A stretch of 64,000 bases of DNA from JBIICI01 sp044238935. GTDB lineage: Bacteria > Pseudomonadota > Alphaproteobacteria > Micavibrionales > Micavibrionaceae. A program made the translations under genes and the position numbers. Below the pieces are notes generated by a model. That model saw only the letters and a list, made by a program, of their open reading frames with translations. It made no database searches and was not told the DNA's origin. The stretch lies in the NCBI GenBank assembly GCA_044238935.1, contig JBIICI010000002.1, forward strand, positions 60,403-124,402. The letters are read 5' to 3'. Position 1 is the first letter of the stretch. Every line of letters begins with the position of its first letter. Of the stretch, positions 27,160 through 34,696 are shown piece after piece.

Positions 27160-27498
27160 CTATTGATGTGCTCCGTCTTGTAATCTAATCATTTCTTTTT
27201 GTACGGGATCAGACAATCCCAATCCTCCTGATTGCGCCATGACTTTTCCCATTTCTTGGATTAATAAACTGCGGTACACAGACTCCGCATGACCTCCGCC
27301 AAACTCACTTTCTGTTTCTAATCCTTCAAACATTGGCTTTAACATTTCTCCCATAAAAACCGCTTCGAAATCTTGGGCGGCTTGTTCAATTTTCGCATCT
27401 GATTTCAAAGCCTTGCTGCTTTGCACAATGGATTTTGAATCGATTTGCGTGGCTTTTAAAAGGTCAAAAGATGTTTTGGATGATAATAAATCGCTCAT
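27160..27498 (-). CDS. flgJ: Flagellar rod-binding protein FlgJ (N-terminal domain only)
   Basis: Rod assembly cap that binds the growing rod. Its 112 residues match only the N-terminal domain of enteric FlgJ (core QAAQDFEAVFMGEMLKPMFEG and VYRSLLIQEMGKVMAQSGGLGL); the muramidase domain is missing, as is usual in alphaproteobacteria. A separate lytic transglycosylase next to fliE (39284-39700) could provide that activity. It lies 12 bp downstream of flgI. Confidence 0.93.
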   Translation of the reverse strand: MSDLLSSKTSFDLLKATQIDSKSIVQSSKALKSDAKIEQAAQDFEAVFMGEMLKPMFEGLETESEFGGGHAESVYRSLLIQEMGKVMAQSGGLGLSDPVQKEMIRLQDGAHQ

Positions 27499-27510
27499 AA
27501 AAAACCCCTC

Positions 27511-28653
27511 TTACATTGTTGTAATTTCGGCTTGCAATGCGCCGGCTGATTTAATGGCTTGTAAAATTGTGATAATATCACGCGGCGCAACGCCCATTTT
27601 GTTTAATCCTGTCACCAATTCTTGTAAGCTCACCCCTGTATCCAACACCGCTAATTTCACATCTTTGCCTGCATTCACATCAATATCTGTACGCGGCAAA
27701 ACCTCAGTCGTACCCGTTTCAGAAAAAGGATTGGGCTGAGAGGCCTCAGGTTTCTCAGAAACTTTGATTGTCAAATTCCCTTGGGCAATTGCAACAGTGC
27801 TAATGCGGACATCAGATCCCATTACAATCACGCCAGAGCGCTCATCAATCACTACTTTTGCGACTTGGTCAGGGGTAATGGGCAATTGCTCAACATCGGT
27901 AATAATATCAACAATATTACCCCGAAATCCTTTGGGTAAATTCAGGCGAACACTGCCTGAATTTTCAGCTTGGGCAATATTATTATTCATGAACCCATTA
28001 ATAGCACCTGCAATGCGTCGGGCTGTTGTGAAGTCAGGATTTTTCAATGACATGCGAATGGATGGCATATTCCCCAGCGTAAAGAGCGATTCTTTTTCGA
28101 CAATTGCCCCCTCTGCAATGCGTCCTGCGGTTGGAATATTTTGGGTGACTGTTGCGCCATCCCCCTTAGCAGAAAACCCAGCAATGGCGATTGATCCTTG
28201 CGCCACCGCATAAACAGATCCATCTGCCCCCAATAGAGGCGTAACCAATAATGTGCCCCCCTGTAACGAAGAGGCATCCCCCATGGCGGAAACTGAAACA
28301 TCAATGCGTGCGCCCTGATTGGTAAAAGCAGGCAAGGTTGATGTGACCATGACGGCGGCAACATTGCCGGTGTTCAAACGCTGATCTTTGATATTTACGC
28401 CCAAACGCTCTAACATCCCCTTCATGCTCTGTTCAGTGAAGGGGGAATTATTCAGACGATCCCCCGTACCATTAAGCCCCACGACCAAGCCATACCCAAC
28501 CAACATATTGTCGCGTACCCCTTCAATATCAACAATATCTTTGATACGCGTACTATTGGCTTGGGCTGTATCCGCCCCCATTGCCATGACAAAACAGGCA
28601 AACAGCATTAAAAACATAAAATAGCGATACAAAACTGGTTTTAAAATCGTCAT
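27511..28653 (-). CDS. flgI: Flagellar P-ring protein FlgI
   Basis: Forms the periplasmic P-ring around the rod. It has 380 residues with a cleavable signal peptide (to about TAQA), then the conserved blocks RIKDIVDIEGVRDNMLVGYGLVVGLNGTGD, VMVTSTLPAF, and a C-terminal VSLQELVTGLNKMGVAPRDIITILQAIKSAGALQAE. It is the first gene of the leftward cluster and has a sigma-54-like promoter at 28700-28715. Confidence 0.98.
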   Translation of the reverse strand: MTILKPVLYRYFMFLMLFACFVMAMGADTAQANSTRIKDIVDIEGVRDNMLVGYGLVVGLNGTGDRLNNSPFTEQSMKGMLERLGVNIKDQRLNTGNVAAVMVTSTLPAFTNQGARIDVSVSAMGDASSLQGGTLLVTPLLGADGSVYAVAQGSIAIAGFSAKGDGATVTQNIPTAGRIAEGAIVEKESLFTLGNMPSIRMSLKNPDFTTARRIAGAINGFMNNNIAQAENSGSVRLNLPKGFRGNIVDIITDVEQLPITPDQVAKVVIDERSGVIVMGSDVRISTVAIAQGNLTIKVSEKPEASQPNPFSETGTTEVLPRTDIDVNAGKDVKLAVLDTGVSLQELVTGLNKMGVAPRDIITILQAIKSAGALQAEITTM

Positions 28654-28699
28654 ATTGCGCCCTTAACAAGCATGATCATTATATTTCATACGATCAATA

Positions 28700-28715
28700 T
28701 GCGAATATCGTGCCA
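28700..28715 (-). promoter_or_regulatory. Sigma-54-type promoter before flgI
   Basis: On the minus strand it reads TGGCACGATATTCGCA, with GG and GC 12 bp apart. It differs from the TGGCACG-N4-TTGCA consensus at one position and lies 47 bp upstream of the flgI ATG, so transcription should start within the leader. The rest of the 312-bp gap (28654-28965) holds a C7 run and the repeat at 28787. Confidence 0.75.
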
Positions 28716-28786
28716 ATTTACTAACACCCCCCCATAATATATATTCAAACCCAATAAATTTGGTTAGGGTGTTCTGAACAGGAATC

Positions 28787-28857
28787 GTCATGCTGGACGT
28801 GATCCAGCATCTCCCCGCCTATAAGCACAAGATCCCGTGTCGGGGCACGGCATTGTG
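28787..28857. repeat. Paired palindromic (REP-like) element, copy 2
   Basis: A left palindrome (GTCATGCTGG...CCAGCATCT) starts at 28787, followed by a degenerate right palindrome (GATCCCGTGTCGGGG...CACGGCATT) to about 28857. The right end has lost the ATGAC terminus seen in copies 1, 3 and 4. It lies in the gap between flgI and the unknown gene at 28966. Confidence 0.8.
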
Positions 28858-28965
28858 TGTTAAAGATGCGTTATAATAAGGATTTAATGATTTAAAGTTT
28901 GTGTTTTAACCCCAGATTTGTTATGATCTGTATATAAAATTTACGAAGGGTAAGAGGGATTTTTT

Positions 28966-29871
28966 ATGGGTTTAGAAGATGTTTTAAGGGGCGTTGCAGG
29001 TATGGGGCAGGCAGGTATGCCATTGGGTGCAGGTGGCATGGGAGGATACCCCCACTTTAACGCTATGCCTTATATTCGAAACCCTTTTGTAAACCAAGCT
29101 TTTAATGCCGTCAAAGGATTTATGTCTCCAGAAGCGGCGACGGCAGCATGGGCAAAAAAGAACCCAGAAGCCGCGGAGGCTTATCAGCAAGCAAAAAATA
29201 AGGCTGACCAAGAAATTTGGGCGCAACAATATCCTGATGCCGCAAAAAGTTTGGCTGCTGCACAAAAACCATTTGGTCACAAACTTCTTGACCTTGCAAC
29301 AAGCGGACCTGTTTCGACTGTTATTGGAGCAGCAGTACTCACTGTTGGTCTGGATCTCTCGCAACAAGGCGAGCCTGCATGGGAGCTTATTCATCAAATT
29401 GGGGATTTTACGGCATTAACAAGCGTTGCGATGATCGCAAATGCTGATCCTAATTGGTCTATGGCTTTATCTGTTATCCCTAGCCTCTATGGTGCGTATA
29501 GAGGGCTGAATTTGATTACAGGTGGGAATGTTGAAGCTGCCATGTCTAATCCATTCACCGCGACCTTAGGCATTTTGGCAGGAGGAGCTGCGGTTTTCAT
29601 GGGCTGTAAACTGTTAACAGATTATAACCAAACAAAGAAAGAGGCCAAAAAAGCGCAGGCGCAGGCAGAGGCACAACAAGATCAGTCTCCAATCGAAACC
29701 GCCTCCATCTCAAGAGGTGAAAAACCTGCGGATACAACAAGCGCCTTTAATGAAAGTTCAAAAGGTGATGGAAAATCTGGTGGTAATGCAACTACCGCCG
29801 CCGCCGCACCTGTGGATGTAACACCGCCAAAGCAGCCACCTAAGACGCCAAATTCAAAATTAGGCCAATAA
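28966..29871 (+). CDS. Gly/Ala-rich protein with two hydrophobic segments, unknown
   Basis: A 301-residue protein I do not recognise. It opens with a Gly/Met/Pro-rich region (about 1-40). Then come two similar stretches (WAKKNPEAAEAY and WAQQYPDAAKSL) that look like an internal duplication of a W-x-x-x-x-P-x-A-A unit. Hydrophobic segments lie near 105-125 and 180-215, and it ends in a Lys/Ala/Gln/Pro-rich tail. The start is preceded by an AAGGGTAAGAGG ribosome site. The last 32 bp overlap the convergent permease gene. Probably membrane-associated. Confidence 0.65.
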   Translation: MGLEDVLRGVAGMGQAGMPLGAGGMGGYPHFNAMPYIRNPFVNQAFNAVKGFMSPEAATAAWAKKNPEAAEAYQQAKNKADQEIWAQQYPDAAKSLAAAQKPFGHKLLDLATSGPVSTVIGAAVLTVGLDLSQQGEPAWELIHQIGDFTALTSVAMIANADPNWSMALSVIPSLYGAYRGLNLITGGNVEAAMSNPFTATLGILAGGAAVFMGCKLLTDYNQTKKEAKKAQAQAEAQQDQSPIETASISRGEKPADTTSAFNESSKGDGKSGGNATTAAAAPVDVTPPKQPPKTPNSKLGQ

Positions 29872-30952
29872 GCAGCACCTGCGGCAAAGTAATCAGGGGT
29901 AAAAACAAAGCAATTTTCCAGCTTTGGGTGGCGTCCTTAATTGCCATGATTTCTGTGTAATCGGTTGATACACCTGCAATCAGGAAAGTAAAGCTGTTGC
30001 CTGCCGCGCCTGCGGTTTTCAGAATATCTGCGGCAATCGGCACGCTGCCCTCAGAACAGACTTCGATAATTGTTGCCAAAATAGTGGTCAGTAATAAGCC
30101 CATCATGGTGGGGGCAAAGAAATTTTGGATTTGATCAGTTTTGAAAATACCATGCATCATTCCCGCCATAACCACACCCACAAAAACCCATTTAAAGACT
30201 GATTTTGATTCAGCAATGCCATCATATAAGATTGTTTTGATCAGAGCGGCTTTATTTCTTTTTTGACCTAATCCAGCATTGCCATCATCATGCTGGACTT
30301 GATCCAGCATCTTTTTATTGTCATGAGATTCCGTATCAGGCACGGAATGACGAAGAGAAATATATAAATTTGGATTTTTCGGCAATGTGCCATTTTGTTC
30401 CAAAACATCAAAAATTTTACCACTGATCAGGGCAATCAGCATGGATAATATAATAAAACAAACTGTCCATTTCAGCCCAATCAAGCTCAAGAGAATCAAT
30501 GTCAAAGACAAAGAATTCCACGGGCTAGCGATTAGAAACGCCATAACTTGCCCCAAGCTGGCGCCGTGTTTGTACAGGCGCATGGCAACCATTAAGATGC
30601 CGTGATTGCACATATCCAAAATCACCCCTGCTAATGTGGCGCGCATTAACCCCATATTGCTGTGTGGCCGCCCAAGGATGCGCATAATGGTATCACGCGG
30701 AATTTGACCCAATATCCCAACAGCCAAAATACCCAAGCCCAAACCAAGCCAGATATGATTGAGGTTCTCAAAAACGCTATGTCCATAATCCACCCACCAC
30801 GATTCCGCGTGCGGCATGGATGGAAATAATATCCCAATAGCATAGCCCGTCAAACTCAGAATCAGCGCCCCCCAAAGAAGAAAGTCAATTTTTTGCTTTT
30901 TAGGGTGATCGTGGTCGTGATGATCTGAGGGTGGGCAACAAGAGGACATCAT
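29840..30952 (-). CDS. DUF318/ArsP-type permease with in-frame repeat insertion
   Basis: An inner-membrane permease of the PF03773 family (ArsP, or SO_0444-type Cu/Zn efflux transporters). It has 370 residues: a His/Cys-rich N-terminus (SCCPPSDHHDHDH, which may bind metal), then about eight hydrophobic segments, with AGVILDMCNHGILMVAM and FLIASPWNSLSLT in the first bundle and EVCSEGSVPIAADIL in the second. The hydrophilic loop at about 183-240 contains residues 199-223 (SLRHSVPDTESHDNKKMLD plus QVQHDD), translated from the palindromic repeat at 30284-30353. The frame stays open, so the insertion may be tolerated. Substrate unclear. Confidence 0.85.
   Translation of the reverse strand: MMSSCCPPSDHHDHDHPKKQKIDFLLWGALILSLTGYAIGILFPSMPHAESWWVDYGHSVFENLNHIWLGLGLGILAVGILGQIPRDTIMRILGRPHSNMGLMRATLAGVILDMCNHGILMVAMRLYKHGASLGQVMAFLIASPWNSLSLTLILLSLIGLKWTVCFIILSMLIALISGKIFDVLEQNGTLPKNPNLYISLRHSVPDTESHDNKKMLDQVQHDDGNAGLGQKRNKAALIKTILYDGIAESKSVFKWVFVGVVMAGMMHGIFKTDQIQNFFAPTMMGLLLTTILATIIEVCSEGSVPIAADILKTAGAAGNSFTFLIAGVSTDYTEIMAIKDATQSWKIALFLPLITLPQVLLIGLILNLAS
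30284..30353. repeat. Paired palindromic element, copy 3, inside the permease gene
   Basis: Left palindrome CATGCTGGACTTGATCCAGC (30289 onward) and right palindrome ending CACGGAATGACG (30352). It is in frame on the minus strand and encodes residues ~200-223 of the permease. Confidence 0.9.
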
Positions 30953-30985
30953 TCGATTCCTTATATGGTGAGCTTAAATTGAAAC

Positions 30986-31585
30986 TTAAGGGCTCACGCC
31001 TTTATCCCACCAATATTTAAATTGTGACCGGAAAAGGCGCGAAATATCGCTGCTTTCAACCACTAAGACCCCTTCGTTGGTAAAAAACGCAACTTTGATC
31101 CCATATATTAATACCATTTCCGCCAAAGAATAATATTCATCAGGAATTTGACGATAATATTTCGCATCTGTGGTGATAAAACTATCATACTCACAGATCG
31201 TCATATAGTCAATCCAACCCGATTCGCGCATTTTTTGAATTTTCGTGCGGATCTCAAGGGATGTGGTTTTTTCGTCAATGCAATGTTTGTAAATCTCCCC
31301 CCCCTCAGGCAGGGTCTTGCAAACATCATCCAAAACTTCGATATAATCTTTTAGGATATAAGAGGCAATTTGCTTACGAATCACGCCGCCACTGACAAAT
31401 TCCAATCCATAATATTGGCAACAATTAAAAATGGCATCAATCACATTGGTAGGTCGTGATCGCCCTGATTCGAAACTGCGAATCTGGTCAGAGGTTAAAT
31501 TGGCATAGTTTGCCAAATCATCTTGTGTCCAGCACAATAAGGCGCGCGCGGCTTTTACTTGTTCAACAGTCAGGATTGAGATCAT
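30986..31585 (-). CDS. XRE-family transcriptional regulator with C-terminal domain
   Basis: A 199-residue regulator. The N-terminal helix-turn-helix (residues 8-45: VKAARALLCWTQDDLANYAN...SFESGRSRPT) is the Cro/XRE type common in alphaproteobacteria. The C-terminal part (about 60-199) has no recognised family, contains two regions with many aromatic residues, and could sense a ligand. It is divergent from a predicted RNA locus with a near-consensus promoter (31632-31660), which carries ATGTnnACAAC-like repeats. Control of that RNA by this protein is inference. Confidence 0.8.
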   Translation of the reverse strand: MISILTVEQVKAARALLCWTQDDLANYANLTSDQIRSFESGRSRPTNVIDAIFNCCQYYGLEFVSGGVIRKQIASYILKDYIEVLDDVCKTLPEGGEIYKHCIDEKTTSLEIRTKIQKMRESGWIDYMTICEYDSFITTDAKYYRQIPDEYYSLAEMVLIYGIKVAFFTNEGVLVVESSDISRLFRSQFKYWWDKGVSP

Positions 31586-31631
31586 AGCTAAATCAGATTA
31601 TAAAAAAAATGTAAAAAAAACATAATATATG

Positions 31632-31660
31632 TTGACAACCTTATTATAATGCACTATAAA
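31632..31660 (+). promoter_or_regulatory. Sigma-70-type promoter driving the structured RNA
   Basis: TTGACA at 31632-31637, a 17-bp spacer, then TATAAA at 31655-31660. Two copies of an ATGTnnACAAC motif (31629-31639 and 31660-31670) flank it at 31-bp spacing, a plausible operator pair for the adjacent XRE regulator. ATGTAAAAAAAACAT (31609-31623) is a related palindrome. Confidence 0.75.
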
Positions 31661-31666
31661 TGTAAA

Positions 31667-31952
31667 CAACACATTAAAGATGTTAAAAAGAGATTTAAAA
31701 ATAAAAGATTAAGCCGTTATAAATAAAGACAAAAAGCAGGGATGTTTTAAAAAGCATCGAAACATGATCATAAAACGGCTTAATATTAGATTTTGGGTTA
31801 TAAAATGACTGTGAACCCATACGAGATTATTGTGAATTGTTTCTAAAATAATTCACAATAAAGACGGATTTCGCCCCACACGAAATTCGTCTATAAACCC
31901 CACATAAAACTCAGACCCCCTTATCTTTTATAAGATCAGGGGGTTATTTTTT
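31667..31952 (+). ncRNA. Candidate structured RNA of about 290 nt (five hairpins)
   Basis: Starts about 7 nt after the promoter at 31632-31660 and ends in a strong terminator. Hairpins seen by eye: A, 31708-31718 with 31774-31784 (ATTAAGCCGTT/AACGGCTTAAT) enclosing a small GATG..CATC hairpin; B, TGGGTT/AACCCA (31794-31799 with 31814-31819); C, 31828-31838 with 31850-31860 (11 bp, perfect); D, 31863-31873 with 31881-31891 (one G-U pair); E, the terminator. No ORF longer than about 13 codons lies inside. I found no match to tmRNA, RNase P, 6S or SRP RNA. It fills most of the 444-bp gap between the XRE gene and pirin. Confidence 0.7.
31915..31952 (+). terminator. Rho-independent terminator of the structured RNA
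   Basis: Stem ACCCCCTTATCTT with AAGATCAGGGGGT (one mismatch in 13 pairs), 4-nt loop, followed by TTATTTTTT. Confidence 0.9.
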
Positions 31953-32029
31953 GACTTGAAAACAGCGCACAGAAACCTATTTCTTTCCTAAGAAATACGA
32001 TAGAACCATAAAAATAAGAGGAAATTACC

Positions 32030-32722
32030 ATGCTCTTTCATCACCCCAAAGCACAATTAGGACAATTTAAAAATGATTGGCTGCATGCCCATTATCATTT
32101 TAGCTTTGCAGATTATTATAATCCTGAACGCATGGGAATTGTGGCACTGCGTGTGATTAATGATGATCAAATCCAACCCAACCAAGGATTTGAAACGCAT
32201 GGTCATAAGGATATGGAGATCATAACCTATGTTCGGACAGGTGCAGTCTTACATACAGATAGCATGGGTAATAAAAGCACCATTCACGCCGGTAATGTTC
32301 AAGTCATGTCCGCAGGCACAGGGATTCACCATTCCGAACATTCCAGCCCAGATACTGTGACGACCTTATATCAAATCTGGATTTATCCACGGCAAAAGAA
32401 TTTAACCCCCACATGGGCGGAGGCTGTTTTTGATCATCAACCCGTGACGCAATCTTTGAACTTGCTTGTTTCTGGATACGCACAGGATAAAAATACACTA
32501 TCCATCGCCCAAGATGCCCGAATTTATGCAGGTGTTTTAGAGGCAGACACAAAAATTGATCATGTGATCCGCAGTCAATTTGCCTATATGCTGATTTCCG
32601 AAGGACAAATCAATGTTGATGGCATTATTGCCCATAAAGGCGATGCCATACAAATCGAATCAGAACAGATCCTGTCGATTCAAGCCATAACACAAGCAGA
32701 AATTTTAGTGATTGAAGTTTGA
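32030..32722 (+). CDS. Pirin-family protein (YhhW-type)
   Basis: A 230-residue bicupin of the pirin family, iron-binding proteins of which some bacterial members show quercetinase activity. The N-terminal cupin has the metal site FETHGHKDMEIITY (His residues plus Glu) and the later GTGIHHSEHS block. The C-terminal cupin is degenerate, as is usual. AGAGGAAATT precedes the ATG. A short palindrome (TTTCTT-4-AAGAAA) lies about 45 bp upstream and could be an operator. The true substrate is unknown. Confidence 0.9.
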   Translation: MLFHHPKAQLGQFKNDWLHAHYHFSFADYYNPERMGIVALRVINDDQIQPNQGFETHGHKDMEIITYVRTGAVLHTDSMGNKSTIHAGNVQVMSAGTGIHHSEHSSPDTVTTLYQIWIYPRQKNLTPTWAEAVFDHQPVTQSLNLLVSGYAQDKNTLSIAQDARIYAGVLEADTKIDHVIRSQFAYMLISEGQINVDGIIAHKGDAIQIESEQILSIQAITQAEILVIEV

Positions 32723-32770
32723 GTGAATCGATTTTTGGTTTATTTCTTTTAATCCGTAACCAAAAATCTT

Positions 32771-32852
32771 CATGCCGGACGTGATCCGGCATCTCGTTGA
32801 TTGATGGCAATCGCCTAAATCAGGGAGATGCCGCGTCAGGCGCGGCATGACG
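32771..32852. repeat. Paired palindromic element, copy 4
   Basis: Left palindrome CATGCCGGACGTGATCCGGC (32771 onward), spacer, right palindrome GATGCCGCGTCAGGCGCGGC ending ATGACG (32852). Situated in the convergent gap between pirin and rplS, where it could also slow or end transcription. Confidence 0.88.
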
Positions 32853-32866
32853 ACGTAAAGAAAACC

Positions 32867-33256
32867 TTATTTTGCAACGCGTTTTTGGATACCATGACCC
32901 GTTGTACGCTCAGCGATACGGGCAGATTTACCGCGACGGTCACGCAGATAATATAATTTCGCACGACGGACAGATCCATGACGAATGACTTCGATGCTTT
33001 CAATACGGGGGCTGTATAAGGGAAATAAACGCTCAACACCTTCACCAAGGCTGATTTTTCTGACGGTGAAAGAAGAATTCATGCCGCTATTTTTACGCGC
33101 AATACAAATCCCTTCATAAGCCTGAACACGCTCACGGTTTCCCTCAATAATCTTAACATTCACTTTAACAGTATCACCCGCAGAAAAATAAGGGTGGTTA
33201 TGTTTTTCCAAGGACAGATTAAGTTGTTTCTTTTCAAATTTTTGTAAAATATTCAT
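32867..33256 (-). CDS. rplS: 50S ribosomal protein L19
   Basis: Large-subunit protein at the 30S-50S interface. I start at the ATG at 33256 (129 residues, MNILQKFEKKQ...), preceded by GGAG at the right distance; a methionine four codons earlier is less likely. Hallmarks are the FSAGDTVKVNVKIIEG, RVQAYEGICIARKNSG and KLYYLRDRRGKSARIAER blocks. In most bacteria rplS follows rpsP-rimM-trmD; here it stands alone, with an AT-rich 135-bp leader before the ATG containing a CCTATC/GATAAGG hairpin. Confidence 0.97.
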   Translation of the reverse strand: MNILQKFEKKQLNLSLEKHNHPYFSAGDTVKVNVKIIEGNRERVQAYEGICIARKNSGMNSSFTVRKISLGEGVERLFPLYSPRIESIEVIRHGSVRRAKLYYLRDRRGKSARIAERTTGHGIQKRVAK

Positions 33257-33391
33257 TTTATGCTCCATTTTATATAGAATCCCGATAATCGAACGCAGAT
33301 TTTAATATTTAAAGCTACGCCGGCGGATTCCTTATCTTTTTTGATAGGTTTTAAATCTTTAACGTTTTTATCACCAGATTACAAGTATTTT

Positions 33392-33916
33392 TTATTGTTT
33401 CTCAATATATCCATAACCAAAATCAGCGGTGCGTAAATATAGGGGCATATTCGCGTCATCTTCGATTTTTCGACGTAAGCGGTAAATATGCGTTTCCAAT
33501 GTATGTGTATCCAATTGATGTGTATGCCCCCAAATCTGTTTTAACAAAGAATCACGCGTTATATATTGGTTTTTATGATGATATAAAAACATGAATAAAA
33601 CATGTTCTTTGTCTGTCAATGTATGGGAAACAGATTGTCGGTAATAAATTCGATTCTCAGAATCATATAAGCCATTTTGTAAGATCAAATGCGCCTGTGA
33701 TTGTGAGGTTAAGCGTGATAAATATTGAATCAGCATCGGCAAGCGCACGGGCAAAGTCAACATATCGGGCTTGATTTCAAAAGCATCTGTTTTGGATTTA
33801 TCCATTACAAATTTTTTGGTGAACCCATAACAGGCATTTAAAATAGCATATAGGCGACCATCTGGGTCATGTTCAGGATTGATAAAAACAGCCATTTTGG
33901 GGGGTGTTTGGGTCAT
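33392..33916 (-). CDS. OmpR-type winged-helix protein without intact receiver domain
   Basis: A 174-residue protein. The C-terminal half (about 90-170) is a winged-helix DNA-binding domain of the OmpR/PhoB type: LTDKEHVLFMFLYHHKNQYITRDSLLKQIWG, then THTLETHIYRLRRKIEDD and LRTADFGYGY. The N-terminal half is too short for a full CheY receiver and shows no phospho-Asp motif. Regulation by phosphorylation is therefore unlikely. It lies 12 bp downstream of the YbjN gene, in the leftward trio ubiK-ybjN-wHTH that is common in alphaproteobacteria. Confidence 0.85.
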   Translation of the reverse strand: MTQTPPKMAVFINPEHDPDGRLYAILNACYGFTKKFVMDKSKTDAFEIKPDMLTLPVRLPMLIQYLSRLTSQSQAHLILQNGLYDSENRIYYRQSVSHTLTDKEHVLFMFLYHHKNQYITRDSLLKQIWGHTHQLDTHTLETHIYRLRRKIEDDANMPLYLRTADFGYGYIEKQ

Positions 33917-33928
33917 TGAAACCTCAAA

Positions 33929-34420
33929 TCATGCCGCCAGTGCGGTGACATTCATTAATGCTAAATCTTGTTCTGCCGCGGAATAATGCTTATCCGTCAT
34001 TAAAAGCACAAAAGTATGCGCGTGTTTTTCACAGCTATCCAACGCATATTCAACCATAACCGCCATTGATTCGGCCGCCATATAGGATGATTGATCATTC
34101 ATCAACACACAATAACGCAGCGCCACATTTTGTTCCGATGTTAAAACAAAACCGCCCATTTCTAAATCTTTGTTAATATGCATCAAGGAAACGGCAAGAT
34201 TCGTAAAATGCAGCGGCTTGATCTTAAAATTATAGGCACATTCAAAAACCAACATTTCCTCTTCTTCATTCCATAAAAAAGACAGGCTATAGCGTGTTTT
34301 GTCACTGGCAATCTCAATGCACAGCAAATGATCATGAACGCGTTTAAATGTCCAGTCTTGGTCTGAGAATAAAAATGCAATCGCATCCAGTGGATTATAA
34401 AATTCGACAAAATCACTCAT
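33929..34420 (-). CDS. YbjN-domain protein
   Basis: A 163-residue cytoplasmic protein with the YbjN-like sensory-fold pattern: NPLDAIAFLFSDQDWTFKR, then a strand rich in acidic residues (FLWNEEEEMLVFECAYNFK), and INKDLEMGGFVLTSEQNVALRYCVLM. The function is poorly known; related proteins are proposed to be chaperone-like or sensory. Its start overlaps the ubiK stop by 8 bp, indicating translational coupling. Confidence 0.85.
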   Translation of the reverse strand: MSDFVEFYNPLDAIAFLFSDQDWTFKRVHDHLLCIEIASDKTRYSLSFLWNEEEEMLVFECAYNFKIKPLHFTNLAVSLMHINKDLEMGGFVLTSEQNVALRYCVLMNDQSSYMAAESMAVMVEYALDSCEKHAHTFVLLMTDKHYSAAEQDLALMNVTALAA

Positions 34421-34673
34421 GCGTTTTGGTTTTTTCTTTTTTTTGTGTTTTGGGGGATGTTGTTTTATTTTGCGCCGCGAAATTGGCCTCTAAAATCTCC
34501 AATCGCTTTTGTAAGCTATTATACTCTTCACGCGTGACAAGATCCAAGCGATTGACCGCATCCAAAATTCTTGATTTTATATCTTCTTGGATTTGCGCGG
34601 TGGTGCTGGATGCCACATTCACGGCACCACCAACCATTTTTGCAAGATCATCAATCAATTGAGAAGAGAACAT
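34413..34673 (-). CDS. ubiK: UbiK-type accessory factor of ubiquinone synthesis
   Basis: An 86-residue BMFP/UbiK-family protein. The N-terminal amphipathic helix (QLIDDLAKMVGGAVNVAS) can interact with membranes, followed by the coiled coil EDIKSRILDAVNRLDLVTREEYNSLQKRLEILE with the conserved REE motif, and a basic tail. UbiK proteins assist the hydroxylation steps of ubiquinone synthesis, probably with UbiJ. First gene of the leftward trio. Confidence 0.9.
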   Translation of the reverse strand: MFSSQLIDDLAKMVGGAVNVASSTTAQIQEDIKSRILDAVNRLDLVTREEYNSLQKRLEILEANFAAQNKTTSPKTQKKEKTKTHE

Positions 34674-34696
34674 AAATCTTACCTTAAAATATAAAG

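Noticed and set aside
31680..31846. Tiny ORFs (10 and 13 codons) inside the structured RNA
   Set aside because: No ribosome sites; they break the hairpins and look like chance frames.
22251..32852. CRISPR array
   Set aside because: The palindromic copies are dispersed over 10 kb, differ in sequence and have no regular spacers or cas genes.
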